DNA from: Agrobacterium tumefaciens
GTDB taxonomy: Bacteria > Pseudomonadota > Alphaproteobacteria > Rhizobiales > Rhizobiaceae
Assembly: GCF_005221325.1 (NCBI RefSeq)
Contig: NZ_CP039890.1
Location: 372,001 to 436,000 of the forward strand
Reading direction: 5' to 3'
Length of the DNA stretch: 64,000 nt
Below the pieces are notes generated by a model. It saw nothing but the letters and a program-made list of their open reading frames with translations, was not told where the DNA came from and searched no databases. Numbering within the stretch: position 1 is the stretch's first letter; each line of letters opens with the position of its first letter. Shown piece by piece: positions 46,337 to 58,051 of the stretch. The translations under genes and the position numbers were made by a program.

Positions 46337-47515
46337 ATGACATATATCTGGCAATCTCCCCAATGGCCAAAGTTCGAATGGAAACTCGAACACTTGGCAT
46401 CAAGGCTTGCAACCGTACGCTTTGATCAGGGGCGGCTCATCGGCCGTGTCGAAAGCCTCGGATTTCGTACGCGCGAGGCAACATTCCTGCAGGCGCTGAC
46501 GGACGACGTTGTCAAGTCGTCGGCGATCGAAGGAGAGCGACTAGATGAACAACAGGTCCGGTCATCGTTAGCCCGGCGGCTTGGCATCGACATCGACGGG
46601 TTCGTGACGCCGAACCGCTCTGTTGAGGGTATTGTCCATATCACGCTCGACGCCACGATCAATTGCTCACACCCACTAACGGCAGAGCGGCTATTTCAAT
46701 GGCATGCGGCGCTCTTTCCAACTGGCCGAAACGAATGGGGTCACAAGCTTCGTGTCGGCGAGTGGCGTGATGACTCAGGTGGCCGTATGGAAATTGTTTC
46801 TGGCGCATTCGGATACGAGAAAGTCCATTATGTTGCACCACCGGCAGACCGCGTAGAGGCTGAGATGTCGGCCTTTCTCGAATGGTTCAGCGGATCGCAT
46901 GATCTCGATCCTCTCGTTAAAGCAGCTATCGCCCACCTTTGGTTCGTTGCCATCCATCCTTTCGGTGATGGCAATGGCCGCATAACCCGCGCAATCGCCG
47001 ACATGACACTTGCACGTAGTGGCGGCGGCGCACACAGACTTTACTCCATGTCTGCCGCTATCGAGAGGTCGCGCACCGGTTACTACGAAGCCCTGCAATC
47101 GATCACAAGCAATGAATCTCTCGATATTACGAGCTGGGTCGAATGGTTCCTGGATCGGTTGGGCAACGCTGTTGGAGGCGCGCTGGCAACCCTCGACAAC
47201 GTCATGCTGAAGAATGATTTCTGGCAAAGGCATGCTGCGCATGATCTTAACTCGCGACAAGCCAAGGTCCTCAACAGACTGATAGAAGGCAACTTCGAGG
47301 GCAAGCTTACATCGACGAAGTGGGCGAAGTTGACGAACGCATCCCAGGATACGGCGTCCCGCGACATTGCGGACCTGTTAGCGAAAGGGATTCTCCGAAA
47401 AGGCGAGGCTGGTGGGCGCAGCACGGCCTATGAACTGATTATGGATTTTCCGGCGAACCATATGTCCACAGCCTCACCTGTCAATGATGATTTGCCGTCG
47501 AACGCACGCGGGTGA
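46337..47515 (+). CDS. Fic-family AMP-transferase (DUF4172 type), self-inhibited class II
   Basis: A 392-residue Fic protein. The catalytic motif HPFGDGNGR is at 207-215, complete with His207. The inhibitory helix motif S-x-x-x-E-G is present at 61-66 (SSAIEG), so the protein should be auto-inhibited without a separate antitoxin. The N-terminal YIWQSPQWPKFEWKLEHLAS is the DUF4172 domain and the C-terminus (TSTKWAKLTNASQDTASRDI) a winged-helix DNA-binding part. Start ATG 46337 has no strong ribosome-binding site. Its 3' end overlaps nicB by 35 bp tail to tail. Confidence 0.88.
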   Translation: MTYIWQSPQWPKFEWKLEHLASRLATVRFDQGRLIGRVESLGFRTREATFLQALTDDVVKSSAIEGERLDEQQVRSSLARRLGIDIDGFVTPNRSVEGIVHITLDATINCSHPLTAERLFQWHAALFPTGRNEWGHKLRVGEWRDDSGGRMEIVSGAFGYEKVHYVAPPADRVEAEMSAFLEWFSGSHDLDPLVKAAIAHLWFVAIHPFGDGNGRITRAIADMTLARSGGGAHRLYSMSAAIERSRTGYYEALQSITSNESLDITSWVEWFLDRLGNAVGGALATLDNVMLKNDFWQRHAAHDLNSRQAKVLNRLIEGNFEGKLTSTKWAKLTNASQDTASRDIADLLAKGILRKGEAGGRSTAYELIMDFPANHMSTASPVNDDLPSNARG

Positions 47516-50500
47516 TTGCCGCCTGTATGTCTTCCCATGCCGGTTTGTCCGGTGCGAATCGGGCGCGCAAATAAGCCGTGAGATCCTCGAGCTGCGATGC
47601 GTCCAATGTACCGTCGAAAGCTGGCATGGACATGATTTCGGGTGCATCACGCCCGGTCGTTGCCGCGATGATAGCCGGTGCATCCAGCCCGCCGAGAATG
47701 GCCTGAAGAACATTATCGGGCCTGTCGGAATGCAGATTGGTGTTCAGGGCCAGAGAGGACAAGATGTCATTGCCCTCATGGCAGGATGCACAGGCGCCGC
47801 TGAACATACGGGCACCTTTTGGCGCTAGGGTGGCTGCATTGGTTTCACTCGCCTCGCCTGCCGCAATCGCCGCCGTTCTTTTCGCCTCGGCATCGACGGC
47901 CGGGGCTGCGTCGTTGAGGCTTGCGAGATAGGTGGCCATGGCGCGGATATCATCATCTGGCAAGGGCTGCATGACCTCGACCACATGCGACATCGGCCCG
48001 GATGCGCTGCCATGATCTTTCGAATGGCCTGTGCGCAGGTAATCGTAAAAGGCTTCCGCCGTCCAGCCGACCGGCCCTTTTGCGAAACTGTTAAGAGCGG
48101 GCGCGTCCCAGCCATCAGCAAAGCCGCCGGATAGACGAGCGGCACCGTTTTTTTCTGCGCCGAGCACGTTACGGTCAGTATGGCAGGCGGAACAGTGTCC
48201 CAGCGTCTCGACAAGGTAAGCGCCGCGGTTCCAGGTGGCGTCGCGGCTCTGATCGTAAGCGAAAGTCCCGTTTTTGAGAAACAGCATGTTCCATCCTGCC
48301 ATCAGCGCACGTACGCTGAAGGGAAAGTTCAGTCTTGTCTCCGGCGCCTTTAGGGCAACCGGTGTCTGCGTCATCATATAAGCGTAAAGCGCCTGAATGT
48401 CGGCATCCTCCGCGCCCGCAAACGAGGTATAGGGGTGGGCCGGATAGAGATGATGGCCGTCGCGGCTCACACCTTGCCGCATGGCGCGTTCGAAAGCCGA
48501 ATAAGACCATGCACCGATGCCAACCTCCACGTCGGGTGTAATGTTGGTGGCATAAACCTGACCGAAGGGGGTATCGAAACGCCGCCCGCCAGCAAAGGGT
48601 GTGCCATCATTTCCAACGTGACAGACATTGCAGGCACCCGCGGCGGCGGCAAGCCGCCCGCGCTCTATCGTGGCTGCACTATAGACATTGGCATCGGGGC
48701 GCGGGATGGGCGCGATAGCCGGTCGCCAGGGTGAAGCCATGGACACCACACCGGAGACGGCAGCGACCGCACCAGCCACAGACAGACCGATGTTCCACCA
48801 ATTGCGCTTTTTCCGGGTGGCCGGAGGCGGTGGCGATCCGCCGTTGAGAGCTGCCAGAACCATCTCCGGCGTCAGCGGTAATTCACGAAAGCGAATGCCG
48901 GTTGCATCGTAGACGGCATTGGCAATGGCAGATGCGCTGGGCACCGAGGCCGATTCACCGACACCGAGCGGCGGTTCATCCGGTCTGGGCACCATCAGAA
49001 CATCGATATCCGGCACCTCCGGGAAGGTGATCAGCGGATAGCCGCCCCATTCTTTCGATGTCACTGCCGTTGATGAAAACTCGACCTTTTCCTTCAGCAC
49101 CCGGCTGGTGGACTGGATGACGTTTCCGTGGATCTGATGACGTACCCCGTCGGGATTGATCATCATGCCGGAGTCCTGCCCGCAGGTCACTTTTGTGACT
49201 GCGATCTCGCCCGTTTTGACGTTGACGGCGACATCGGCAACCCACGCGGCCCACGCGGCGGCCTTGCCCGGAAACGGCCCATGGATATAGACGGCATAGG
49301 CAAAACCGCGACCGTAAAGAAGATCGCCTTCTCCGCCCAGCGTTCCCCATTTGGTGTGCGGAACCCACCTGGCCCGCTCCGCCACAGCGTTTACGAGGTC
49401 AACGGCGCGGGGATCGTGCAGGTAGCGCAAACGATATTCGATAGGGTCAACACCGGCTGCGGCTGCGAGCTCGTCCACGTAGCACTCATGCGCAAAGGTG
49501 TTGGGCATGGCGGAGACGCCACGAAACCATGAGGCCCGGGCAATCGGCGGCATGTCATGCACCGTGACGCGCAGATTGCCATAGTCATAGGGTGGGATCG
49601 CGGTGCGGTCGCCCATCTGCACCACCGCGGCCATCGGCGAGATCTTGCCCGTCAGAACGAGCGAAAGCGTTGGCGCGAGGTTAGAAGGATAGCGTGTCTC
49701 GAAATCATAGGCAGCAGGCCCGCCTTCGAGATCAAGGCCGCCGCGCACATCCATGATCTGTGCAGCACCCTTCGGCTCCCATGCATGCTCCTGCTCACGG
49801 GTCAACTGAACGCGCACCGGCGCGTTGACGGCGCGGGATAGAAGCGCTGCATCCGCAGTAACGTCGTCGGCGCAATTGCGTCCGTAACAGCCCGCAGCCT
49901 CCATCCGCTCTACGACAATAAGGTCTTCCGGCATGTCCAGAAGCAATGCCAGATCGCGGCGCATCGGAAACGGGTTCTGCGTGCCGGACCACACGGTCAA
50001 ACCGTCATCGCGGTAGTCTGCGACAGCGCAGGATGGGCCAATGGAGGCGTGCATCTGGTAGGGCCAGACATAGGTCCGGTTCATCGGCTGCGCGCTACCT
50101 GCCAGAGCCAGGTCGACATTGCCGCGATCGGCAAGCTTGCGCGGTTTCGAGGGATTGGCACGCAATGCCTGTTCGGGGAAGTTCAGGTCCGGCTGCTCCG
50201 GCGGTGTCCGCCATTCCACATGTAGACATCTTGCGGCCTCGACGGCATTTTCCTCGCGGGTGGCAACCACGCCGACGAAATCGCCCACCGCGATCACGGC
50301 AACAAGACCCTCTATATGGGACACGGAACTTTCATCGATGGACATCAGACTTGTGCCGACATGCGCACCGTGATCGAAACCGGCATAGGGTGGGCGCACC
50401 ACACGACCGTGCAACATGCCGGGAACCCGCACGTCATGCACATAGGTCCAGCGCCCCGTTGCTTTGGCCGGTATATCCACACGTGGGCGCGAGATTCCTA

Positions 50501-51029
50501 CGAGACGATAGAGAGAGGCGGGTTTCAACGGGGCGGCGGGATCGACGGACAGGCGAACATGCTCTCCGGCGACGAGATCTGCAAAGCTCAAGCTCCAGTT
50601 CTCTCCACCGGCTGAATGAATGACACCATCTTCTATTATCAGGTGATCCACGGCAACACCGGTGCGTATCGCAGCCTTCTGCAAAAGAAACCGGAGCGCC
50701 GTCGCGCAAGCCTGCCGAAGCGGAATCGCGGTGATCTGGATCGTTTCGCTGGCAATGGTAGCGCCCTGATCCGGCGCAACTGTGGTGGTGCCCAGCACCA
50801 TACGCACCTGCTCGAAAGGCACGAACAGTTCTTCGGCAACGATCTGCGCCAATGATGTGCGGATACCCGTTCCGAGGTCTACATGGCCGTTAAAGGCCAC
50901 AACCTGCCCGTCCTTGCCGATGGCCACGAAAAGCTCCGCCTCGTCGCCGGCCGCGGTGTCGGAAACAACAGCAAGCATATCTTCCTGAGCGAAATACTGA
51001 TGTTTCGGCGCTTCGCGATGTTCACTCAT
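47481..51029 (-). CDS. nicB: Nicotinate dehydrogenase large subunit with c-type cytochrome domain
   Basis: An 1182-residue fusion, close in length to Pseudomonas putida NicB. Residues 1-745 are the molybdopterin-binding part of the xanthine dehydrogenase family (GHVDLGTGIRTSLAQIVAEE, GCYGRNCADD, GVGESASVPSASAIANAVYD). A membrane span (WWNIGLSVAGAVAAVSGVVS) follows, then three haem-binding CxxCH motifs at about 800 (CNVCH), 946 (CSACH) and 1080 (CASCH). With NicA it hydroxylates nicotinate to 6-hydroxynicotinate and passes electrons to the respiratory chain. Its ATG overlaps the nicA stop. The start at 51029 is preferred over an in-frame ATG at 51062. Confidence 0.95.
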   Translation of the reverse strand: MSEHREAPKHQYFAQEDMLAVVSDTAAGDEAELFVAIGKDGQVVAFNGHVDLGTGIRTSLAQIVAEELFVPFEQVRMVLGTTTVAPDQGATIASETIQITAIPLRQACATALRFLLQKAAIRTGVAVDHLIIEDGVIHSAGGENWSLSFADLVAGEHVRLSVDPAAPLKPASLYRLVGISRPRVDIPAKATGRWTYVHDVRVPGMLHGRVVRPPYAGFDHGAHVGTSLMSIDESSVSHIEGLVAVIAVGDFVGVVATREENAVEAARCLHVEWRTPPEQPDLNFPEQALRANPSKPRKLADRGNVDLALAGSAQPMNRTYVWPYQMHASIGPSCAVADYRDDGLTVWSGTQNPFPMRRDLALLLDMPEDLIVVERMEAAGCYGRNCADDVTADAALLSRAVNAPVRVQLTREQEHAWEPKGAAQIMDVRGGLDLEGGPAAYDFETRYPSNLAPTLSLVLTGKISPMAAVVQMGDRTAIPPYDYGNLRVTVHDMPPIARASWFRGVSAMPNTFAHECYVDELAAAAGVDPIEYRLRYLHDPRAVDLVNAVAERARWVPHTKWGTLGGEGDLLYGRGFAYAVYIHGPFPGKAAAWAAWVADVAVNVKTGEIAVTKVTCGQDSGMMINPDGVRHQIHGNVIQSTSRVLKEKVEFSSTAVTSKEWGGYPLITFPEVPDIDVLMVPRPDEPPLGVGESASVPSASAIANAVYDATGIRFRELPLTPEMVLAALNGGSPPPPATRKKRNWWNIGLSVAGAVAAVSGVVSMASPWRPAIAPIPRPDANVYSAATIERGRLAAAAGACNVCHVGNDGTPFAGGRRFDTPFGQVYATNITPDVEVGIGAWSYSAFERAMRQGVSRDGHHLYPAHPYTSFAGAEDADIQALYAYMMTQTPVALKAPETRLNFPFSVRALMAGWNMLFLKNGTFAYDQSRDATWNRGAYLVETLGHCSACHTDRNVLGAEKNGAARLSGGFADGWDAPALNSFAKGPVGWTAEAFYDYLRTGHSKDHGSASGPMSHVVEVMQPLPDDDIRAMATYLASLNDAAPAVDAEAKRTAAIAAGEASETNAATLAPKGARMFSGACASCHEGNDILSSLALNTNLHSDRPDNVLQAILGGLDAPAIIAATTGRDAPEIMSMPAFDGTLDASQLEDLTAYLRARFAPDKPAWEDIQAAITRVRSTANHH

Positions 51030-51535
51030 TGCGCTGGTCCCGTTGTTTGTACCGGTTCGCATTCATCTTGCGCCTTCCTGCAAGCGACAGCGCGTCGTGC
51101 TGCTGCTAGAATTTCCATGTGCGTGCCACAGCGACACAGATGATGGCGCAATGCCGTGCGGATAGCCTCTTCATCCGGCTGCGCATTGCGCTCGAGTAGG
51201 GCAACGATCGCGATAATCATGCCATTGAGGCAGTAACCACACTGCGCGGCGGCCTCATCGATAAACGCCTGCTGCACCGGATGCAGCGCGTCGCCATGCG
51301 CAAGCCCTTCAAGCGTGACGACCTCACGAGTACCGACAGCGCCAAGCGGGATGGTGCAGGAACGTACGGCGCGGCCTTCGACCAGAACCGCACACGCGCC
51401 GCATTCGCCCAGTCCACATCCATATTTGGGGCCGTTCAGGCCAATGTCGTTGCGCAATATATAAAGCAAAGGCGTCTTCGGGCTGGCGTCAACCCGATAT
51501 ATTTCCCCGTTGACTGAAAGCGAAACCGCAACCAC
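51026..51535 (-). CDS. nicA: Nicotinate dehydrogenase small [2Fe-2S] subunit
   Basis: About 169 residues. The plant-type cluster motif GPKYGCGLGECGACAVL and the second cluster CGYCLNG...LCRCGTH give two [2Fe-2S] centres, as in the small subunits of xanthine dehydrogenase-type enzymes. HPVQQAFIDEAAAQCGYC is nearly universal in NicA. No ATG fits: GTG 51535, with GGGAG 8 nt before it, is the best start; GTG 51550 is the alternative. First gene of nicAB, divergent from nicC. Confidence 0.93.
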   Translation of the reverse strand: MVAVSLSVNGEIYRVDASPKTPLLYILRNDIGLNGPKYGCGLGECGACAVLVEGRAVRSCTIPLGAVGTREVVTLEGLAHGDALHPVQQAFIDEAAAQCGYCLNGMIIAIVALLERNAQPDEEAIRTALRHHLCRCGTHMEILAAARRAVACRKAQDECEPVQTTGPAQ

Positions 51536-51730
51536 CCGCGTTACTCCCACATCAGTGGCGCGCGCCGGTTCGCGCCCGTTCGCATGATTTTATACAGCTT
51601 GGCAACAATCATGGGCACCCCCGTTTTCGGCCGCACACAAACGATGCCCTCGCCTGCTTTCACATTATTACCCACCCGTCACAGCCCGCTCGCGCATGCA
51701 TCTCAGCGATGTTGGCTTTCCATCATATAT

Positions 51731-51744
51731 AAGCGTATACGCTT
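51731..51744. promoter_or_regulatory. Palindromic operator near nicA
   Basis: AAGCGTATACGCTT, a perfect 14-bp palindrome about 190 bp upstream of nicA in the divergent nicA-nicC region. A near copy lies at 51863-51874. Likely target of NicR. Confidence 0.6.
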
Positions 51745-51862
51745 TTTATTGCGCCAAAACAAGCGTTGTTGACAATGCTCAAATTGCTTAAATTTCGGGA
51801 TAAAGCCTATTATTTTGGCGATCTTTAGCGCTGTTTGCCCGGTTTTTGATCTTGCATATTAG

Positions 51863-51874
51863 AGTGTATACGCT
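51863..51874. promoter_or_regulatory. Palindromic operator near nicC
   Basis: AGTGTATACGCT differs from the 51732-51743 core AGCGTATACGCT at one base; it lies 66 bp before nicC. Two copies facing two divergent units suggest joint control by NicR. Confidence 0.6.
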
Positions 51875-51937
51875 ATTGTTGACTCACTTAACGATGATGA
51901 GGCGGAAAGCGCTGGCGCTCTTCCGTGAAGGGATTGA

Positions 51938-53874
<1,937 letters not shown>

Positions 53875-53948
53875 AAATGAAGACTGCGGCGGGCGCCCGG
53901 CTCGCCGTTTTCGTTTGATGTCAGGCTATCTTGCAGAGGATTACACCA

Positions 53949-54701
53949 GTGCAAAAACTCTATCGTATCGGTCAGATCGTACCCAGCTCCAATACCACGA
54001 TGGAAACCGAAATTCCGGCCATGTTGATGGCGCGCCAGTCCATTCGCCCGGAGCGTTTCACCTTCCATTCCAGCCGTATGCGCATGAAGAAGGTCGTCAA
54101 GGAAGAACTGGCGGCGATGGATGCCGAATCCGACCGTTGCGCCATCGAGCTTTCCGATGCCTGCGTGGACGTGCTGGGTTATGCCTGCCTCGTCGCCATC
54201 ATGGCAATGGGTCTCGGTTATCACCGTGAATCCGAAAAGCGCCTTACCGGGCGTACAAAAGAGGAAGGCACCAACATCCCTGTCGTTACCAGCGCGGGCG
54301 CCTTGATCGAAGGACTGAAGGTGATGAAGGCGAAGAAGATCGCCGTCGTCGCACCCTATATGAAGCCGCTGACCGAACTGGTGGTGAATTACATCCGCGA
54401 GGAAGGCTTCGAGGTGATGGACTGGCGGGCGCTGGAAATTCCCGACAATCTGGATGTCGCCCGACACGACCCAGACAATCTGCCAGCCATCGTACAGACG
54501 CTGGACCTCACCGATGTGGACGTCATCGTGTTGTCTGCCTGCGTACAGATGCCGTCGCTTTCGGCAATCGCCAAAGTCGAGGCCATGACCGGCAAGCCGG
54601 TCGTTACTGCGGCAGTCGCCACCACCTATTGCATGCTGAAATCGCTGGGCCTCGAACCTGTCGTGCCAGGAGCCGGTGCGCTTCTGTCCGGCGCCTATTG
54701 A
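53949..54701 (+). CDS. nicE: Maleate cis-trans isomerase
   Basis: A 250-residue Asp/Glu/hydantoin-racemase-fold isomerase that turns maleate into fumarate. The two catalytic cysteines are Cys80 (LGYACLVAIM) and Cys198 (VLSACVQMPS). LYRIGQIVPSSNTTMETEIP is the family N-terminus with the Asn contact. Translation probably starts at GTG 53949, 8 nt after AGAGGA; there is no ATG at this place. Confidence 0.93.
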   Translation: MQKLYRIGQIVPSSNTTMETEIPAMLMARQSIRPERFTFHSSRMRMKKVVKEELAAMDAESDRCAIELSDACVDVLGYACLVAIMAMGLGYHRESEKRLTGRTKEEGTNIPVVTSAGALIEGLKVMKAKKIAVVAPYMKPLTELVVNYIREEGFEVMDWRALEIPDNLDVARHDPDNLPAIVQTLDLTDVDVIVLSACVQMPSLSAIAKVEAMTGKPVVTAAVATTYCMLKSLGLEPVVPGAGALLSGAY

Positions 54702-54712
54702 GGGAGCGATCG

Positions 54713-55354
54713 ATGCAGACTGCTGAAGCCAATTATCAGGGTATCTGGGGCAACCGCATCGGCTTTGGCCAGCGGCCAGCCCTTCTGGTCATCGATTTCC
54801 TGAAAGCCTACACGATAGAAGGCGCGCCGCTCTATGCTCCCGGTGTCGTTGAAGCCGTTGCCAAGGCACCCGAGCTGATCGCGGCTGCACGGCAGGCAGG
54901 CATTCCCGTCATCCATACCCGTATACTCTATCTGGCGGAAAACTGCGCCGATGGCGGCATGTGGGTGAAAAAATCGCCGGTCATGAAGGCGATGGTCGAA
55001 GGCAACGAACTGGCAGAATTCTGCGACGGCGTTGAACCGGCCAGCGATGAATTGGTCATCATCAAGCAATATGCCAGCGCCTTCTTCGGCACCAGCCTCG
55101 CCTCGCAATTGCACAGCATGGGCATAGACACTGTCATCATGGCAGGTTGCTCGACGAGCGGCTGCATCCGCGCCACGGCCGTCGATGCCGTACAGCATGG
55201 TTTCCGCGGTATCGTCGTACGCGAATGCGTGGGCGACCGTCACCCGGACCCGCACAATGCCAACCTCTTCGATATCGACAGCAAGTATGGCGATGTCGTT
55301 TCGAGGGAGGAGGCCATCGCGGAAATCGCCAAGGTCAAGTCCAACTGTCCGTAA
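54713..55354 (+). CDS. nicF: Maleamate amidohydrolase
   Basis: A 213-residue isochorismatase-like (cysteine hydrolase) amidase. Catalytic set: Asp in LVIDFLKAY, Lys in IIKQYASAFFGT and Cys in IMAGCSTSGCIRATAVDA. It hydrolyses maleamate to maleate and ammonia. A GAGGGAG site precedes ATG 54713, 11 bp after the nicE stop. Confidence 0.93.
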   Translation: MQTAEANYQGIWGNRIGFGQRPALLVIDFLKAYTIEGAPLYAPGVVEAVAKAPELIAAARQAGIPVIHTRILYLAENCADGGMWVKKSPVMKAMVEGNELAEFCDGVEPASDELVIIKQYASAFFGTSLASQLHSMGIDTVIMAGCSTSGCIRATAVDAVQHGFRGIVVRECVGDRHPDPHNANLFDIDSKYGDVVSREEAIAEIAKVKSNCP

Positions 55355-55398
55355 CTGGACGCAACACCCAAGCCTTAAAGCAAGATAGGGGAATGAGC

Positions 55399-56430
55399 AT
55401 GGATCAATTCAGCTTTACAGAAATCTGCCTGCATCAATTGAAGATGTCGGGCGTCCACGAGGGCGAGAAACTCATCGTCCTTACCCAGGGCAACGAGCGC
55501 CTCGATTATGCCGACGCGTTCATGGCAGCGGGCATGCGTCTTGGCGCCAGTATGTATCACATGCGTTTGCCGCCGGTGCCGCCGGCAGGTGCATGGGCAG
55601 TTGGCCAGACAGGTCTGGCAGCCATGCCGGACGCGGTAGAAGCCCTGAAGGCCGCCGACATGCTCATCGATTGCATCTTCCTGCTGTTCAGCCCGGAACA
55701 AATGGCGATCCAGGCTGCCGGTACGCGTATCCTGACCGCCGTTGAACCGCCGGAAGTTCTCGCGCGCATGCTGCCGACGAAGGAACTGCGCGAACGCGTC
55801 GAATTTGCCGGAGACTTGCTGTCCAAGGCGAAGGTGATGCGGATCACCTCTCCGCATGGCACAGATGTCACCTACAAGCTCAACACCTATCCCGCCGTGA
55901 CAGAATATGCGTGCACGGACGAGCCGGGCCGCTGGGACCATTGGCCGTCCGGCTTCGTGTTTACCGGTGGTGATGATGACGGCGTCGATGGCACGATCGT
56001 CGTTGCTCCGGGCGATATCCTGCTGCCGCAGAACATCTACGTACGCGACCCGATCGTCTACACGATCGAAAACGGCTGGATCACCGACATTCGCGGCGGC
56101 CTCGATGCCGAACTGGTCAAGTCCTACATGGCGGGTTTCAACGATCCTCGTGGCATGGGCATGAGCCATGTCGGCTGGGGTCTTAACCAGAACGCCAAGT
56201 GGCATCGCATGGTCCCCGGCGAATTCCCGGGCGGCATGGGCATGGAAGCACGCTCCTTCTACGGCAATGTGATGTTCTCCACCGGTCCCAACAACGAACT
56301 CGGCGGCCCGAACGATACCGCCTGCCATCTGGATATCCCGATGCGCGGTTGCTCGCTGTTCCTCGACGACGAACCGATGGTTCTCAATGGAGACATCGTC
56401 GTGAAGGAAATGCAGCACAATTTTGGCTGA
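55399..56430 (+). CDS. nicX: 2,5-dihydroxypyridine 5,6-dioxygenase
   Basis: About 343 residues, a metal-dependent ring-cleavage enzyme that is unrelated to the classical extradiol families. The Fe(II) site of P. putida NicX (His265, Ser302, Asp320) is matched by His257 (MSHVGWG), Ser294 (VMFSTGP) and Asp312 (CHLDIPM) at identical spacing. The product is N-formylmaleamate. Start at ATG 55399, 6 nt after GGGGA; ATG 55393 is in frame but too close to that site. It is 44 bp after nicF. Confidence 0.94.
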   Translation: MDQFSFTEICLHQLKMSGVHEGEKLIVLTQGNERLDYADAFMAAGMRLGASMYHMRLPPVPPAGAWAVGQTGLAAMPDAVEALKAADMLIDCIFLLFSPEQMAIQAAGTRILTAVEPPEVLARMLPTKELRERVEFAGDLLSKAKVMRITSPHGTDVTYKLNTYPAVTEYACTDEPGRWDHWPSGFVFTGGDDDGVDGTIVVAPGDILLPQNIYVRDPIVYTIENGWITDIRGGLDAELVKSYMAGFNDPRGMGMSHVGWGLNQNAKWHRMVPGEFPGGMGMEARSFYGNVMFSTGPNNELGGPNDTACHLDIPMRGCSLFLDDEPMVLNGDIVVKEMQHNFG

Positions 56431-56478
56431 CCTCCGGGCTGCAAATGACGTGCCGCGCATATAGCGCTCAGTGATTTC

Positions 56479-56500
56479 TGACCGCCAGTTCTGGCGGTCA
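56479..56500 (+). repeat. Hairpin between nicX and nicT
   Basis: TGACCGCCAG (56479-56488) and CTGGCGGTCA (56491-56500), 10 bp with a 2-nt centre. Without a T-run it is more likely an mRNA-stability or attenuation hairpin than a terminator. Confidence 0.6.
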
Positions 56501-56579
56501 GCGACGCGACGACAGATCACGACTTGGATTTAGACGCAAAGATAAAAACATCAATCATTAGAAAAAATGAGGGGTACGT

Positions 56580-57893
56580 ATGCGATCGCCAATCACAATA
56601 GAACAAGGGATAAAGGCCGCCGGTGTCGGCACGTTCCAGAAACGTTTGTTCGTTATATTCGGCCTCGTCTGGGCAGCCGACGCCATGCAGGTTCTGGCCA
56701 TAGGTTTCAGTGCCCCGTCTATAGCGAAAAGTTTCGGGGTTACGGTGCCAGAAGCGCTTCAGACTGGCACCTTCTTCTTTCTGGGAATGCTCGTTGGTGC
56801 GTTTGTTTTCGGCCGGCTTGCCGACCGCATAGGGCGCCGCCCTGTCCTTTTCGCGGCAATCATTCTGGACGCGGTGTTCGGCGTCGCATCGGCATTCGCA
56901 CCGGATCTCCAATGGCTCTATGTCGCGCGTTTCCTGACTGGCCTTGGCGTGGGTGGAACCTTGCCCGTCGACTATGCAATGATGGCTGAGTTCCTGCCTG
57001 CCGACCGTCGCGGTCGCTGGCTGGTCCTGCTCGAAGGTTTCTGGGCTGTCGGCACGGTCGCGCTTGCGATGCTGGCGCTCGTTGCAGGAAGCGACGGGGG
57101 CGAAGCCTGGAGAACGATTTTCTTTGTAACCGGCTTACCCGCTCTCATCGGGGTTGCACTTCGCTTCTATGTGCCTGAATCGCCACTTTACCTCAATCGC
57201 CAGGGGCGCTCGGAAGAGGCGCGAAACATTCTCCAGCGAATGGCCAAGGCCAACGGTGTTATCGCGGAAATTCCGCCTATCGTTCCGCAGAAGCCGGAAC
57301 GCAAGTCGCTTGCCGCCCTGCTGTCGCCGGAACTGCGTCGCCGCACCATCTTTCTCATGCTCGCATGGATGATGATTTCGATCTCCTATTACGGCGTCTT
57401 CGTCTATCTACCTGTGAGACTTGCAAGTGAAGGCTTCGGCTTCATGCGCGGGCAGCTCTTCCTGGTCGTTCTCGCAATCGCGCAACTTCCCGGTTATGCC
57501 TTGGCTGCTTATGGCGTGGAGCGCTGGGGCCGCAAGCCGACCCTCATAGGGTTTCTGCTTCTTAGCGCTATCGGTACATTCCTTTACGGTTTGGGTCAAA
57601 GCACTGAAATCATTGTGGCGGCATCGATGTTGACGAGCTTTGCATTGCTCGGTACATGGGGCGCGATCTATGCTTTCACGCCGGAAATCTATCCAACAAC
57701 CTTACGGGCCAGCGGTATGGGAACAGCTGGTTCGGTTGCGCGCTTCGGTGGGCTTCTGGCGCCATCCATCGTCGCACCGATCATGGCTTCCAGCTTCGGA
57801 CTGGCATTAGGTGTGATTTCGGGATTGCTCGTCCTTGCGGCCCTGAGCGTGTGGCTTATCAATGCCGAGAGCAAAAGCATGGCGCTCGAATAG
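56580..57893 (+). CDS. nicT: MFS transporter for nicotinate
   Basis: A 437-residue major facilitator with twelve predicted spans. The loop 2-3 signature GRLADRIGRRPVL is near residue 80 and RFLTGLGVGGTLPVDYAMMA is the aromatic acid:H+ symporter-type segment. Position between nicX and nicR and similarity of layout to P. putida NicT support uptake of nicotinate or 6-hydroxynicotinate. GAGGGG precedes ATG 56580. Confidence 0.88.
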   Translation: MRSPITIEQGIKAAGVGTFQKRLFVIFGLVWAADAMQVLAIGFSAPSIAKSFGVTVPEALQTGTFFFLGMLVGAFVFGRLADRIGRRPVLFAAIILDAVFGVASAFAPDLQWLYVARFLTGLGVGGTLPVDYAMMAEFLPADRRGRWLVLLEGFWAVGTVALAMLALVAGSDGGEAWRTIFFVTGLPALIGVALRFYVPESPLYLNRQGRSEEARNILQRMAKANGVIAEIPPIVPQKPERKSLAALLSPELRRRTIFLMLAWMMISISYYGVFVYLPVRLASEGFGFMRGQLFLVVLAIAQLPGYALAAYGVERWGRKPTLIGFLLLSAIGTFLYGLGQSTEIIVAASMLTSFALLGTWGAIYAFTPEIYPTTLRASGMGTAGSVARFGGLLAPSIVAPIMASSFGLALGVISGLLVLAALSVWLINAESKSMALE

Positions 57894-58051
57894 AGCTTTT
57901 ATCCATCCCTTGGGGCAAACCCGCCGCAGGGGACAAATTGCAACTGCATCACGCTTAGCCTTTCACTTGCGTGCTCTCACCCTTAATTACTATCCTCTCG
58001 AATCGTCGTTTTCAGAAAAGGCGACTTGAAAACCGGGCGGATGAAAGATCG

